The position numbers and the translations under genes are program-made. Below, piece after piece: positions 43,487 through 55,929 of a stretch of DNA of 64,000 bases; the first letter of the stretch is position 1, and the number at the start of each line of letters is the position of its first letter. The DNA is from Ahaetulla prasina (Eukaryota; Chordata; Lepidosauria; Squamata; Colubridae), in the NCBI RefSeq assembly GCF_028640845.1, contig NC_080540.1, positions 231,430,794 to 231,494,793 of the forward strand, given 5' to 3'. The notes below the pieces were generated by a model. It saw nothing but the letters and a program-made list of their open reading frames with translations. It did no database searches and was not told the DNA's origin.

Positions 43487-43755
43487 ATTTTTATTTATTT
43501 ATTTACATTTATATCCCGCCCTTCTCCGAAGACTCAGGGCGGCTTACAGTGTGTAAGGCAATAGTCTCATTCTATTTGTATATTTACAAAGTCAACTTAT
43601 TGCCCCCCCAACAATCTGGGTCCTCATTTTACCTACCTTATAAAGGATGGAAGGCTGAGTCAACCTTGGACCTGGTGGGACTAGAACCTGCAGTAATTGA
43701 AGGCAGCTGTGTTTTAATAACAGGCTTCTTACAGCCTGAGCCACACCGCAGCCCT
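43487..43755 (-). mobile_element. tRNA SINE with L2-like tail
   Basis: The low-coordinate end has the tail (atttatatcccgcccttctc cgaagactcagggcgg). The tRNA-like head is at the high end: on the minus strand, tgtggctcaggctgtaagaa (A box) and caggttctagtcc (B box). The tail matches the L2 3' terminus at 21040 and 53930. Confidence 0.85.
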
Positions 43756-43826
43756 ATATTATGATATAGAATCAACAATGATGGTCACACCTTGCTTTCT
43801 TTACCTTCATTTTCAATCTTGAGGAA

Positions 43827-43852
43827 GGAAGAGGAGGAGGAGGAGGAGGAGA
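43827..43852 (+). repeat. (GAG)n tract
   Basis: About seven GAG units. Confidence 0.8.
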
Positions 43853-44407
43853 CAAAGAGTAACCAAAATAGAGGAAATGTTTAATGGGTACAGGGACAGG
43901 ATCTCAACTTTGAGGGACAGGGGAAAAAACCAATACCAAGGCAACAGTCAGATAACAGAAACCTATGTGTACCATGGAACTGTAACCTAGTAAAACATCA
44001 CAGAAAAGACCTTCCCTAGTTCTCAAGAATATAAAGCGAGGGATGGAGGAAGTACATTCAGACTTACAGGTGCTGTAGGGTTAAGGTTTGGGTTAATGTT
44101 AGGGTTGTGGCACAAGAACAGCACAAGGAAGGCTAATGGGGCTGGTTGTGAGAAACTGGTGAGATAAAAATGCTACAAAAATGGGCTGTAGAAAATGAAA
44201 ACACGGAGACAGTTCGGGAAATAACCAAGAGCATATTACCTTTCCTCTCTCCTCCAATTACTTTGCAAGATGCTCACTTGTTTAAAAGGCCATTGGATTA
44301 AAATAAAAGATCCTTGCAACAAGTATTTTGCCCAGTCCCAGGCCTGACTAAATATATAAAGATATCTGTTCACCCTGAATTTAATCAGAGAGTGTCCAGG
44401 AAAAAGG
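43853..44407. other. unannotated non-coding DNA
   Basis: Nothing recognised. Confidence 0.35.
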
Positions 44408-44580
44408 CAATCTGATATAGTGGCTAAGGCACTTGGCTAGAAACTGGGGGACTGTGAGCTATTGTCCCACCTTAGACCCAGAGCCAGCTGGGTGACCTTG
44501 GGCTTCTTCCTCTGTCTCAACCCTAGGAAACTGGCAATGACAAACTACTTCTGAAAAACCTTGCCAAGAAAACTTCTAGG
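44408..44580 (+). mobile_element. tRNA-derived SINE
   Basis: Head gatatagtggctaaggcact tgg, body gagccagctgggtgaccttgg, 3' part ggcaatgacaaactacttct and ccttgccaagaaaact. Confidence 0.75.
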
Positions 44581-45003
44581 GAGCCAGCTTGGTGTAATGG
44601 TTAAGGTATCAGGCTGAAACAGGAGACTGTGAGTTTTAGTTTTGCCTTAGGCATGAAGCCAGCTGGATGACCTTGGACCAGTCCAGGGGTGATATTCACT
44701 TATCTTCGCTACCGGTTCACAAATGGGAATACATATGTGTGCATGCTCGCTTCGCATGTGCAGAGCGTCAAAAATGGGACGTTATGACATCCGGGTGGGT
44801 GGGCAGAGCCTCCCGCAGCCACTGCTACTAGTTCACCCGAAACGGATAGAACCGGCTAAATAGCACCACTGTGCCAGTCCCTCTCTCAGCCCTAGGAAAC
44901 AATGGCAAACCTCTCGTGACAAACCTTGCCAAAAAACCTGCAGAGACTCATTCAGGCAATCACCAGGAGTTAACAATGATTCAAAGACACACCTGAAAAA
45001 GTG
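44581..45003 (+). mobile_element. second tRNA-derived SINE, split by hAT
   Basis: Head gagccagcttggtgtaatgg ttaagg; body ends at ccttggaccagtc and resumes as ccctctctcagccctaggaa after the hAT at 44684-44871. The tail caacaatggcaaacctctcg ... is longer than in the first SINE. Confidence 0.78.
44684..44871. mobile_element. hAT-like MITE inside a SINE (188 bp)
   Basis: Termini CAGGGGTGATATTCA and TAGCACCACTG; flanks gaccagtc and tgccagtc match at 6 of 8, and both agree with the SINE text at the insertion point. Confidence 0.82.
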
Positions 45004-45954
45004 CCCAGTATATTAACAAAGGATTTCATTATATTCCTCATTGCTGAAATAAAGACAATATTTCCATTTTCAAAGAGCTTCCTAAGATTATGAGTGACAT
45101 TTCTGACCATTTTTTTTTATTTTTAACATTTAAGAGACGTCAAGAACGTAATAATTATTCTTCCTTCCCAACTAAATCTGAATGAATTGATTACTCATTT
45201 ATGATACGATTGTGTATTTTCAATCTTTTCATTAATTTGTAGCCACCTCATCTAGTGGTACACTTTTGCCACTACAGCTCAAAGCCACAGCCCCCTTTTT
45301 TTTTTACAATTTATTTCACGCAAAAGATTTCTAAATTACTTATAAGTCTTCTATTTTGGGTGGATAGTTATCATAACTTAATGATACCCTTTGGGGATTA
45401 AAAACACTTATCTCTGGATCATGACTTATGATATCCCAGGGGGGGCGATTATCTTGGGAAAACCACAATTCGGCCATGCCTAATTGCTTAATTATTATAG
45501 CTGTGAGTTTGCATTGCTACACGGGAGCTCAGGTTATGACTTGGCACTTCTGTGAAGATGCTGTGCATGCAGTACTTCTGAAAATACAGTAAAAGCTACC
45601 CTCAGCTGATTCGCCAGGCAGAACAACTATGCTGGCAAATGCATCTCCCAATTTCTGAAATATTTAGAAAAAAATATTAAAGGAATGCTGGAGAATGCTA
45701 ACATAAAATTACACTTAAAAAAAAAGGCGGATTGCATTGGCATCAACAGAAGGACAGCCAGTCTTCAGGACAGGTGGCAAAAAAAGGCTTACCTCCATGC
45801 TACTGAAAAGTGGAGGTTTGCAAATGTTGGATGTGATGGGTAGGGGATCCATATAGCAGTCAACAACTTTACCATTGCATTTTGCACGAGGCAGCCCAAC
45901 CTAGAGTGCATTATAGATAAAAATCAAAATAGCTAGGTTATGGAGTCCTTAGTA
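45004..45954. other. unannotated non-coding DNA
   Basis: Short T and A runs only. Confidence 0.35.
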
Positions 45955-46025
45955 TTTTTTGAGCTTGGTTGTTTTCTTGTAGACATTTAGTCACAAGCTA
46001 GGTAACATCTTCAGTGTCATACCTG
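45955..46025 (-). repeat. single arm of the foldback family
   Basis: Text gagcttggttgttttcttgt agacattt...gctaggtaacatcttcagtg matches the left arm at 34690. Confidence 0.65.
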
Positions 46026-46625
46026 TCTCAGGATCGGCACAGTTATGAAGAAGCCTAAACTGGCACTATCAATGAACGATGCGACCAGATCTGGTAAGAG
46101 CAAGTGGTTAAGTTGTCAAATATTCAGCACTGGGTGTCTCATGCCAGCAATTCGCTTTCAGCCTAACCCATTTTGTGAGATTGTCATATGGAGAAAAATG
46201 GAGGGAAGACTTCCCCATGTGCATTGCCTTCAGTGTAATAGTCACCCGGAGATGTTGGGCCTGTATTATCAATCATCTTTATTTATTTTCTATTTTATGT
46301 ATTAGATAAATTCATAACGTTTTCCAAGAGCTCCGAAACAGTTTATGTGGAGCTGAGGGCTTTTCCTTTTTATCTCCACAATAAAAATCCTGAGAGATAT
46401 GTCAAGAGTCAGAATGACTGGCCTGGTGAATTTCTATAGCTAAGGATAATCTTCTCAATCTTACTCAGAAATACCTTAACCACTACCGTGGTTATCACCC
46501 TGTTCTTTCACAGAGGTGATAATAGGATAAATAATAGGCAGCATTTTTAGTTTTTTAAAATGATGCCTTTAATACTTTATTAAAAACTCAAGATTGCGAA
46601 TATATATAATATTCTTTCCTCCTCT
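46026..46625. other. unannotated non-coding DNA
   Basis: Nothing recognised. Confidence 0.35.
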
Positions 46626-46629
46626 ACTT

Positions 46630-47165
46630 TCTCTCACGGTTGGGTTGAGAGACAGTGACTAGCCCAGAGTCATCCAGCTGGTTTTTATGGCTAAGAAGGG
46701 ACTAGAAATCCCTGTGTAAGGGTTCCAAGTAATTATCCCAAAGCAAATAAAACTCTGAGGCTGGTAGATTACTCAAATAATAGTTTTATTGGATATATCA
46801 TATTAGCACAGTTCTAGTGAAAACCGATTCTGAAGGTTCCCGTGGTTTTCACCAAATTAAAAGTAAAAAAATTTCCCTTTCCCCAAATAATCAATCACAT
46901 GGTCCAATCAGGGTGTTGTCTGGTTGCTTAGTAACATCACTCCTCCTCTCTCTCTGACCAGATGTGAGAATGTTCTTGGTTCCCAAGAGAAAGTATTTTG
47001 TTTTGGCTATCAAGATCCCAGCTATCTCTATTCCCCTCCTCTCTATCCCTCAGCTCCAGTGTAGCAATGCTGAAGCTCCAAAATGGCTCTGGCCAGGTCA
47101 GCTTCAGAGTTGACACCCTGCTTTATAGCCTGATGCCTTAACCACTAGACCAATCTGGCTCTTGG
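46630..47165 (-). mobile_element. tRNA-derived SINE split by a solo LTR
   Basis: 46630-46714 (agtcatccagctggttttta) and 47116-47165 (tatagcctgatgccttaacc actagacc) are reverse complement SINE body and head. Confidence 0.7.
46715..47115 (-). mobile_element. solo LTR (401 bp), target duplication CCCTG
   Basis: On the minus strand starts TGTCAACTCTGAAGC and ends GGAACCCTTACA, with AATAAA-like signals near the end. Flanked by CCCTG (46710-46714, 47116-47120). Different family from groups A and B, with no long frame at its start. Confidence 0.9.
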
Positions 47166-48185
47166 AATAACTCATCATTTCTAATTTAAGATAATAATTT
47201 CTTGCTTTTTTATTCTGAGAAGACTTCATTTTTTAATGTAGAATATGGTAGAATATAACTTTCCATGATTTATAAACCGTATTATTACTGTTTGTGGCAA
47301 TTACTGTATTTCTAAAACTGTGTTATCCTTCACAGCAAGGTTGCACTGTTGAGTGACTCACCTTCAGTTTCAATGCCAAAAACATTTTCATTGTATCTAT
47401 ACACCACTCTAGACATTGTCTTTTCTTGAAATTTCTTCTTTCCCCTTTTTTGAGGAGCCCATCATTCCATCCAACCATTACTTTCTTGGTCTTTTCTATT
47501 ATCTCAACCAATTCATCATTCCTTTATAGATTTGTGTTCTGATTCAATCCCCATTCATTCTCTTTTTCTCACAAAACACTTCAATGCACTTATATTTGAG
47601 ACATACTTGTTCCTATTTGACCTGATCTCTTCTTGTATTTTACACACTACTAAAATATTCCATTCCCCTACTTTTACTTTTCCCTCACATTTATATCAAC
47701 AGCACAATCTCAGGGCCCAACAATTTCACACAAAAGATTACAGGCACCTTTTCTTTATTTATTTTAAAAGACTTACACCACCGCTTGCATTGTAACAATC
47801 CTGGGCAGTGCACAGAACAATTAAAGCAGTCCCTCCCCTACAATCAGAATAAAAATCAACAAAGACTATAAAACTCTATAAAAACTCATGGCACCCTAGG
47901 GCAGCACTTTATTCACATGTTCATCTTCCAATATGATATATGCCATCATCTGTCAGCAGTGCCTCTCTGAATACACTGAACATGCAGGTTCAGATGTTGT
48001 GTTTCACTAATCCATTTCTACTGCATTCAATTTACTTGTTTATTTCTCCTGACATACTTAATTATAACTAAGTGGGTAGAAGCACTTATATAAACAGATA
48101 TTTTAATTTATATTAAGAAGCATTTGTTCCTCGCAACAGATCACGTGCTACTTATCACTTCTTACCAGCATTTGTATGTCTTAAA
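47166..48185. other. unannotated AT-rich DNA
   Basis: Nothing recognised. Confidence 0.35.
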
Positions 48186-48204
48186 ATTTCTTTTTTTTAA
48201 AAAA

Positions 48205-48237
48205 AAGGAAGGAAAGAAGGAAGGAAGGAAGGAAGGT
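48205..48237 (+). repeat. (GGAA)n microsatellite
   Basis: About seven units after an A run. Confidence 0.85.
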
Positions 48238-48599
48238 GTTCAGTACACCATGGTTTAATATCTTCAGTAACCATGGATTTAGCAATGGTCTCACCTAATC
48301 TGGCTTTAAGAACCTTAACAACTATGGCCTTAACTGTTGGTCTCACAAAATGTATGCTAACTGTATTCCTTTAAACTATTTTCTCTCTAAACCAGAACTG
48401 AATACAATTTACTAAAGCCTCTTTACCATCTGTTTAGTATTTTGTTTTGCTGAAAATAGGAGATTTCATGGAAAGAGAATGCAAAGAGAGAAGGTCCAGT
48501 TGGGCAGAATCAATTATTGTAAGGTGATATTTGAAGCAGCCTCTGCTGCTATACTATCTGAAGTGTTTTAGGTAATAACCAGCTCTCTGAATTTTGTCT

Positions 48600-48750
48600 G
48601 TTTTAATACCTCAATAGTCTTCAAGTTGATGTTATCTTGCAATCTAGCTGCTGCACTCTGCACCAGCAGCGGCTTCCAGATCCCCACCAAAAAACAAGCT
48701 CACATATACTTTATTACAGTAGTCCAGCTGAATGATGATCAGGGGGTGAC
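48600..48750 (-). mobile_element. old L2 fragment
   Basis: gctgctgcactctgcaccag, gcttccagatccccaccaaa and attacagtagtccagctgaa are decayed L2 ORF2 text on the minus strand (compare 21600-21690). Confidence 0.65.
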
Positions 48751-48873
48751 TTACCAGTGGAAGGGCATCCTGCTCCAGATAAGAGTGTTAACCTGTGAAT
48801 CAGTCGATATTAAGAAAAGAACTTTAGTCATGGCTTCCCCACAGGCTGTTTTTGTAGTAAGTCTAGGAGGTTC

Positions 48874-49435
48874 TGTTATGGGTAAACTGGGTTCACAACC
48901 AATATTGTGGACTGTTGAGCAGAGTACCCTACACATGGAAATGACTGAGACTGGTTGTATACAATAACAGTCACTTGCAGACAAACTGGGGTTTGATATT
49001 CCTTTACTTTTAGGGAAAAGGCAAAGTCATAGTCCAAAAACAATTCCAGGTCATACACATATAAAGTCAGTCTTCTTACCAAACATAGACTTGCAAAACA
49101 AACAAGGTCTTCTTTCAGTTCAGCAAAACACAGTTCAATACACAACAGTCAGTATCTTGAGGAATCAGTAACTAGCCATGATCAAGCAACGATCATAAAG
49201 CTCAAATATACAGTTGCAGCATGTCATCAGGTTACAATGCTGTAGCATCTCTGTAGATTCCCCAACAAGCTATAATTTAGTAGTCCTTTTATACATTGGC
49301 TACAGAGCTCAACCAATCAGGATGCTTGCATGATGCAGCACAGCCTTAAAGCAATATCATGCCTTTCTACAAACATATATAGTTAGTTTATATATTGCCT
49401 GGCCAACTAGTTAGGCAAATAACAATTTCCTGACA
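48874..49435 (-). mobile_element. solo LTR (562 bp), target duplication GGTTC
   Basis: On the minus strand starts TGTCAGGAAATTG and ends TTTACCCATAACA; flanked by GGTTC (48869-48873, 49436-49440). Minus-strand CCAAT box (gattggttga) and TATA box (tataaaagg) lie near 49310 and 49290. A third LTR family; no frame at its start. Confidence 0.92.
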
Positions 49436-49440
49436 GGTTC

Positions 49441-51057
49441 TTCTAGTCATCAACCATTTTTCCCAGGGTGTGTGTAAGAGAGCCAAGCATACCTGTATAG
49501 CCAAAATTTCCAGATTGTGTAACTATTTATTACTGAATTCTTGATAAAGGTTGTGCTAGGCATAGCAGACTCAAACTTTTTATCGGTATAAGAACCTAAC
49601 ATAGCCTGTTGAAGCATCTTTGTAGATAACTTTGGATCTTCTGATCTTTGGATATTACCCAAACAGCAATCAGTAGAAGAATACCCAAGATTTCTACGTC
49701 TTGAAGACAATGTTCTATAAGCCATTCATATAAATGAAAAGCCCAGTTGTGAGGCTAAATCAAGGCATTAGTTGTTCATATTAAGAACAGGTTTGCATAT
49801 ACACTAAACACTGAGTTGCTTTAACTATGGTTTAATAAACAGGAGCAGTTATATTGTGAAATATGGGCAGAATTCTACTACTTAATAGTCACCTGAGACT
49901 GCTGAATGAGAGAGAAAAACAACACAAAGGATGCCCCACTTCTAAAATGTATGCAGTAACCATGCACATATCCACATAATTGAAAAATTCATCTATGTTG
50001 GCAGTTACTGTACTATCCTGGAATTCATGCAGTTCTCAATGAAGAAAGATGTAGATATATCTTAGCCACCCAGCATTTCCAGCTTTTTAAGAATTTTTAA
50101 TAAATTATCCAATAAAGTAAGCAAAACCAAAATGTTAGCCTATTTCATTGGTATTTTGAGAATGAAATTAAAGAGAGAAAATGGTGATCTTATTTTAAGC
50201 ATAAACAGGTGGGTTTTTTAATTGCTTTAAATAATTGATTATCAAATGCAGTTGACCACAATATGAATAAATATGACTTCATAAGTATGATTTTATGGGA
50301 TAATTGGTTTATATTTGTGCAAAGTACTACATTATTTAGTAAAGGTGATATTGACAACTATGGAAAGAAATAATGTGTAGACATCTTTCAGAAAAAATGA
50401 TAAAGAAGATGTCAAGCTCTTCGCTTCTTTGTTTGTCTTACTCTGCAATGTAGAAGAAGAAGTGGTAGAATCTGGGGATGGAGTTAAAAGAGGAATCAAC
50501 TTAGAATTTCTACATAGCCATACGTGGACTAAGTCTAGTCCTCTTGAATTCCATTGACCCTTATTTAATGCCAAGCAGGTGTTAACTGTAAATTGAGAAG
50601 ATTCCTGTGCATCTGACACAATTACCAAAAAATCAGTTTAATTAGACCTTCATATGTGGACATTACAACAAAGAGCTATCTTATTTCCTGTTAGTACACT
50701 GCATGGTAAGATGAATTCTGAAGGTAAACCAACATGGCAGCCCTTCCTTTCTCTTTTCCTTACCTTCTCAAAATTTGTCACAGTTAATCTGCCTTTTTCT
50801 AACTCACTCTCAGATGACAGTTTATTATTATGTCTTGTTTTTACAGAATTTTCCTAGGTTCTTTGGAATAATAGACTCAGTCACACAGGTATCAGTAGAT
50901 TTGTTTGAATTCTAACGCATGTGGCATCACATCAGCTCACCCTTTCATATAAAAATTTAATAATAACCATTGATAGCATATGCCTGCCCCTGAGAAATCA
51001 ATGCAGAGGTTTACTTCAAGTCAATCAAAATTAAAAGATTATGACATCAACAAGTTG
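49441..51057. other. unannotated AT-rich DNA, 1.6 kb
   Basis: Repeat-poor; no gene or RNA recognised. Confidence 0.4.
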
Positions 51058-51446
51058 TGAGGGTGAGGGTTCATTCTCCAAGCTTGTGGGTTGGTTTTCC
51101 TAAACTCCGCTGAAGATGTTTTTTTTTAATTTACATTTATATCCCGCCCTTCTCCGAAGACTCAGGGCGGCTTACAGTGTATAAGGCAATAGTCTCATTC
51201 TATTTGTATATTTACAAAGTCAACTTATTGCCCCCCCAACAATCTGGGTCCTCATTTTACCTACCTTATAAAGGATGGAAGGCTGAGTCAACCTTGGGCC
51301 GGGCTTGAACCTGCAGTAATTGCAGGCTGCTGTGTTCTAATAACAGTCTTCTTACCAGCCTGAGCTACCACGTCCCTTACCTAGCTTGGTAATGAAACAT
51401 TCAGAAACCAATCCACAAGCTCAGGGAATAAACCCTCACCATCATC
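51058..51446. repeat. foldback repeat with SINE in its loop
   Basis: Left arm gggtgagggttcattctcca agcttgtgggttggttttcc and right arm aaaccaatccacaagctcagg gaataaaccctcacc are inverted copies. Between them sits the SINE at 51121-51377. Same family as 34670-34850. Confidence 0.8.
51121..51377 (-). mobile_element. tRNA SINE with L2-like tail
   Basis: Near-identical in organisation to 43487-43755. The minus-strand head has gtagctcaggctggtaagaa and ggttcaagcccgg, good A and B boxes. The tail is atatcccgcccttctccgaa. Confidence 0.88.
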
Positions 51447-51764
51447 CTATTCCCGAGCTTAAGATATTTGCCACTACTGCAAATCAACAAGTTGTGTTGA
51501 TGTCAGTGGTTATTGGTACAATGGGTGCCATACCAAAAAATCTTGGTGGGGACCTAAAAAATAATGCACATTGACAATATTTCTATCTGTCAATTACAGA
51601 AGCCACACCTCTTGGATTTGTGCATATACTACACAGATACATTATGACATCCTAGATTTTGGAAAGAACCTGATGCTTATGAAAGCCAACACCAACTAAA
51701 GAACTAGTAGCTGTGATTTTACATTTTTGTATATAATGATAATAACTTGAACCCCATCAGCATT

Positions 51765-51967
51765 GTTAAAATTGACCATTGGTCAACTGCAAAAGGCAGC
51801 TTGACTTGGAACAGCTTATATCCTGTGACAATACCTTTAACCATCAAACAACATCTGCCTATCTTAGGTCCTTGGGAAGGGTTTGATGGGTGAATTAAAA
51901 AGGCCAAATACAGTCTAAATTTCTGGATGACTTTGAAAACAGCAACAACAATAACAACAACAACCAT
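51765..51967 (+). mobile_element. LINE-like 3' fragment with (AAC)n tail
   Basis: cttatatcctgtgacaatac, acatctgcctatcttaggtc and ggtccttgggaagggtttga match 23795-23960; ends in aacaacaataacaaca. Confidence 0.55.
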
Positions 51968-52855
51968 AATTGCAACACACCTGTTCTCTCTAAAAGATCT
52001 TTGACAGACTTCAATTCCTAAAGGGAAAGTACATTGTATTCACAGTAAAGATGACTCTTACGTTACAACCACATTTGCAATTTGTTGTGTGTGAAAAAAT
52101 TAGAGGTAATGGGCAAAAGTCATTAGCAATATGGATTGTACTCTACTAATTTTCAATCTAAGCAAGACAATTATCTGATTTGTGTCCCAGTCTCCCTGTA
52201 CAAATGACTTAGTTATTTTCTTTACCAGTCAACTGGCACATTTTTAAAAGTGTGGCTAGAAGCCACACAGGACCAGGGATAGCTCAATCAAATTATACTG
52301 TCCTTAGTTCTTTGAGTCCTCATATCACTTGAAAAAGCCACTCTCATATCTTGTTTTTTTATGTTTTTTCTCCCTCTGGAGGAAAAAAACCCTGTCATGG
52401 CATGATTGGAGCCAATGTTACCATGATCAGGTTGGGGAGATCATAACTATCATTGGATTAAACCAATTTCCAACCATTTGCATTCTTCCTCTACTTTCCC
52501 AGTGTGACTGTGGCAGGAGAAAACCAAAGTGACCACAGTTGGAATGCCTAGAGATGTGTTAAATTTTAAGTCCCTCTATGAAAAGTCATCTTGATTACAA
52601 ACATAGATAGATTTAATCCTCTGCTAAGTATTGCACATTCCAGAAGGAGTTAGTTGTTTGAAGAGTGAGTTGGAAGTTTCAACTTCCAAAAACAGTGGAT
52701 CATTTCGGTGCTAATTCCTTCTTTCCAGGGTCAATTACCCTGATTAATTAACTCAGTTTTTGAATTTTCACACAATGTTTACCCTCTTTGTCCTTTACTC
52801 AGGTGAGCATGTTGTACAAACACAATGTGTGAATTAAGTTGTGATCTCACTGTTT
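51968..52855. other. unannotated non-coding DNA
   Basis: Nothing recognised. Confidence 0.35.
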
Positions 52856-52863
52856 CAATAGAT

Positions 52864-52987
52864 CAGTGTTTTTCAAATTTGGCAGCGTTAAGGTATGAGG
52901 ACATCAACTCTCAGAATATCCCAGCCTGGGAAATTCTGAGGGTTGATGTCCACTTATTTTAAAGATGCCAAGTTTAATAAAACAGTG
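52864..52987. mobile_element. palindromic hAT MITE (124 bp)
   Basis: Starts CAGTGTTTTTCAAATTTGGC, ends gccaagtttaataaaacagtg; internal arms ggacatcaactctcagaat and attctgagggttgatgtcc. Flanks caatagat and caacagat match at 7 of 8. Confidence 0.85.
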
Positions 52988-53302
52988 CAACAGATGCATG
53001 TCCAGATATTTTTTTTCCCTTGGTGGCTGTAACAGAGAAAGCATAACATTGATATATTTCTGAATCAGTGATACCATTTGTTCTCTGTGCGATTCAAACA
53101 TCAATATTCTCTCCTATTTTTTTGGTAGACAAATGTAATCATGACCATAATGTATTTTGTACACAAACATTGTTTTCACAGAAGAGCTATCCTGGTTATG
53201 GGTTTAACCCAGTTTCTGCACTTGCACGTTACCCTGAGCAACATTGACCACACTAGATAGATCTGGTGGAAAAATTAAGCACTCATCCCAATAAACATAG
53301 TT

Positions 53303-53993
53303 CAGACCGGGATGCCCTATGTACGGTCACTCATGCCCTTGTCACCTCCCATCTGGACTACTGTAACGCTCTCTACATGGGGCTCCCCTTGAAGAGCACC
53401 CGGAGGCTTCAGCTGGTCCAGAATGCAGCCGCGCGGGTGATAGAGGGAATAAGTCAAGGCTCCCATATAACACCACTCCTGCATAGGCTGCACTGGCTTC
53501 CGGTGATCTTCTGGGTGCAATTCAAGGTATTGGTTACCACCTTTAAAGCGCTTCATGGCATGGGACCTGGCTATTTACAGGACTGCCTACTGCGACCGAC
53601 GGCCTCCCAGCGACCAGTGCGCTCCCACAGAGTGGGCCTCCTTGGGGTACCGTCGGTTAGACAATGTTGGCTGGTGACCCCCAGGGGGAGGGCCTTCTCT
53701 GTGGGGGCTCCAACCCTCTGGAACGAATTACCACCAGGTATTCGCCAACTCCCTGATCTCCGGAATTTCCGATGTGAGCTGAAAACATGGCTGTTTCATC
53801 GCGCAGGACTGGCCTGATAGTTTTAATTGGGAATTTTAAATGGGTTTTAAGGAATTAGCCTAAATCTAAATATTTCATTTTAAATTATTTTAATGTTTGT
53901 AATATTGTTTTTTATATGGCTGTAAACCGCCCTGAGTCCTTTGGGAGAAGGGCGGTCTAGAAATATAAACAAATAAATAAATAAATAAATAAG
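53303..53993 (+). mobile_element. L2 LINE, 5' truncated
   Basis: Reads through the ORF2 C-terminus to the terminus ccgccctgagtcctttggga gaagggcgg and an (AAAT)n tail. Confidence 0.9.
53305..53817 (+). pseudogene. L2 ORF2 C-terminal region
   Basis: An open frame holds HALVTSHLDYCNALY, LQLVQNAAARVIEG, LHRLHWLPVIF, FKALHGMGPGYLQD, FSVGAPTLWNELPPGIRQLPD and HRAGLA before a stop at 53815-53817. It is co-linear with 22024-21221. The RT catalytic domain is missing. No internal stop, so a young insertion. Confidence 0.88.
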
Positions 53994-54238
53994 TGTGTTA
54001 AGCCATTCAGCCACTGCCCTGTTTAACTATCTTGTATGAACATGACATCTAAAACTGCCAAAAAAAATAATTTACATCGGAGAAAGTCTGGATGCTATAA
54101 TGAACAAAAACAAAACACTAGGAAAATGTGCATACAGCTAAACAGAATTAGAGTAAAATATTATGATCATATGTAACAGAGTCTCATAACTCCTAGGTTG
54201 GCTAGTGGAGACATTCTCAGAAAATAGCTCAGTTTTTT

Positions 54239-54271
<33 letters not shown>

Positions 54272-54940
54272 GAGAAATAATGGTATGACTGAGGCACAGG
54301 AGTATACCGTATAATCTCAGGACACCTTGATCAAATACCCCATTTAGATTTAGGGGTGAATAAGCAAGAATTTCCTCTGTGGCTCTTAGGCTCATAAGCA
54401 AGATGTCCAATCTGGGCCTTGGCTGTTCACCAAACACAATTGGAAATGACAGCTAACCTTGACAATGGTGTAGCCCAGTTTGCTTGACAGCAATTTATTG
54501 TTTGCTGCGGCTGCTTTTTTTTTTTCTTTTAACCCTTCTCTGTTCCTCCCTCCACATTTTTCCCAAAAGAATTGGAGGCTAACAATCCTTGATGGATGAT
54601 AGTAGCCTTCTTTCCCAGCAGCACATTCTTCATCTAAGGAACAACACATTTTGTTCACGGAAGTTGCAGTAGAAATGAAGAGGTTTTTCTTCCCAGTCAA
54701 GGCTGAAGCTACAACTCAGAATTGCAATATTGTATTTTATTTGGTAGGATGCAGTCGGTAATCCCATTGTTGTTGTTGTTGTTGTTAGTGTAGTCTTTGA
54801 GCAGAAAGTTTGCATCCATTAGCTTGCAGGATTGCAATTAGGATTCAGGCCAAACAAAGAATCAATATGATGTCATGTCTAGACAAGATGTAAATTAATA
54901 TGAAGGCAACTGAGTTACAAATACTATACTAATACAAATT
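53994..54940. other. non-coding DNA with (AAC)n and (GTT)n arrays
   Basis: 54243-54271 is (AAC)9-10; 54767-54788 is (GTT)7. The two are inverted relative to each other 500 bp apart. Otherwise unrecognised. Confidence 0.6.
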
Positions 54941-55800
54941 AATCTGAATTAAATTTAATCCACAGTTATTAACTGATTAAATGTGGCTGTTGGTAGCTAC
55001 AGGGTGCTGCTTTCCATCTGTGTTTATTAGGAGCACCACTTAATCGCTGAGTCTGAATGGGGAGATATTTAAAGCACATGTCAGCTTAGGTTGCCTCTGT
55101 GCATTCAGTGGAAGATCCAGAGATGCAAAGCATTTTAAAGACGGAGGGAGGACCCTTCTTTGGGGTTTTATCATTAGCAAGGGTTAGAGCAATGCTTCAT
55201 TCTTCATCTCCATGGGTAGGTAATATATAGAGTCGGGGATAATATAAAGGAAGGAGGCAGGGCTGGGAGAGGAAAAAGCCTTAAAATATTGCTGTTGTGT
55301 CATTATGCAATGAACGGATCACCTGTTGCCAGGCATAAGGATATAAATGTCTGATGTTGACCCTTCTCAGTCAAAGCTGTTTACATTTCAGAGCAGGATA
55401 GTCACTAATGTAAACATGAGATGGGCAGATTTGTCTCCTGAAATTAAGAAAATGTCAGCTGTGGCTGTCAAACTGAGTCAAATATATTCAGTTGAGAGTT
55501 ATCTTGAAGAAATGGGAATTCAGAGGAACAATAATACATGGCATTTGGCTGGCCATCCCAGAAAGCCTGTTTCCAATTTATTTTATTTTAGCCACAACCT
55601 CACTGTCCCTTGATCCAATCCCCATTGGAAATCTAATGACAAGCAGTCTGAATGAAAGATCCCCAAAACTTCGTTGTAACATCCCATTTGCACCACTCCC
55701 TCCTTGATCAACAAACTCAAACTTCATTCCCGTAATTCCTGCTTGAGCACCGCTTGCACCATCGCATGCAGCCTCCCCTCCCGCTTTCTTTCTGTCCATG
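54941..55800. other. unique DNA without recognised repeats
   Basis: Balanced composition and no repeats. Short ORFs show no protein motifs. Confidence 0.35.
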
Positions 55801-55828
55801 AACTAGCTCTCCAAAAGCTCTCGTGCTT

Positions 55829-55876
<48 letters not shown>
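55829..55876 (+). repeat. (CT)n microsatellite
   Basis: About 23 uninterrupted CT units. Confidence 0.95.
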
Positions 55877-55878
<2 letters not shown>

Positions 55879-55929
55879 CCCCCTTTCTCTCTCTTTTCGT
55901 CTTAAAAGTTTTGATGAGGTTTGGAAATC

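Noticed and set aside
46045..46305. 86-codon ORF as a host exon
   Set aside because: No recognisable motif or splice context.
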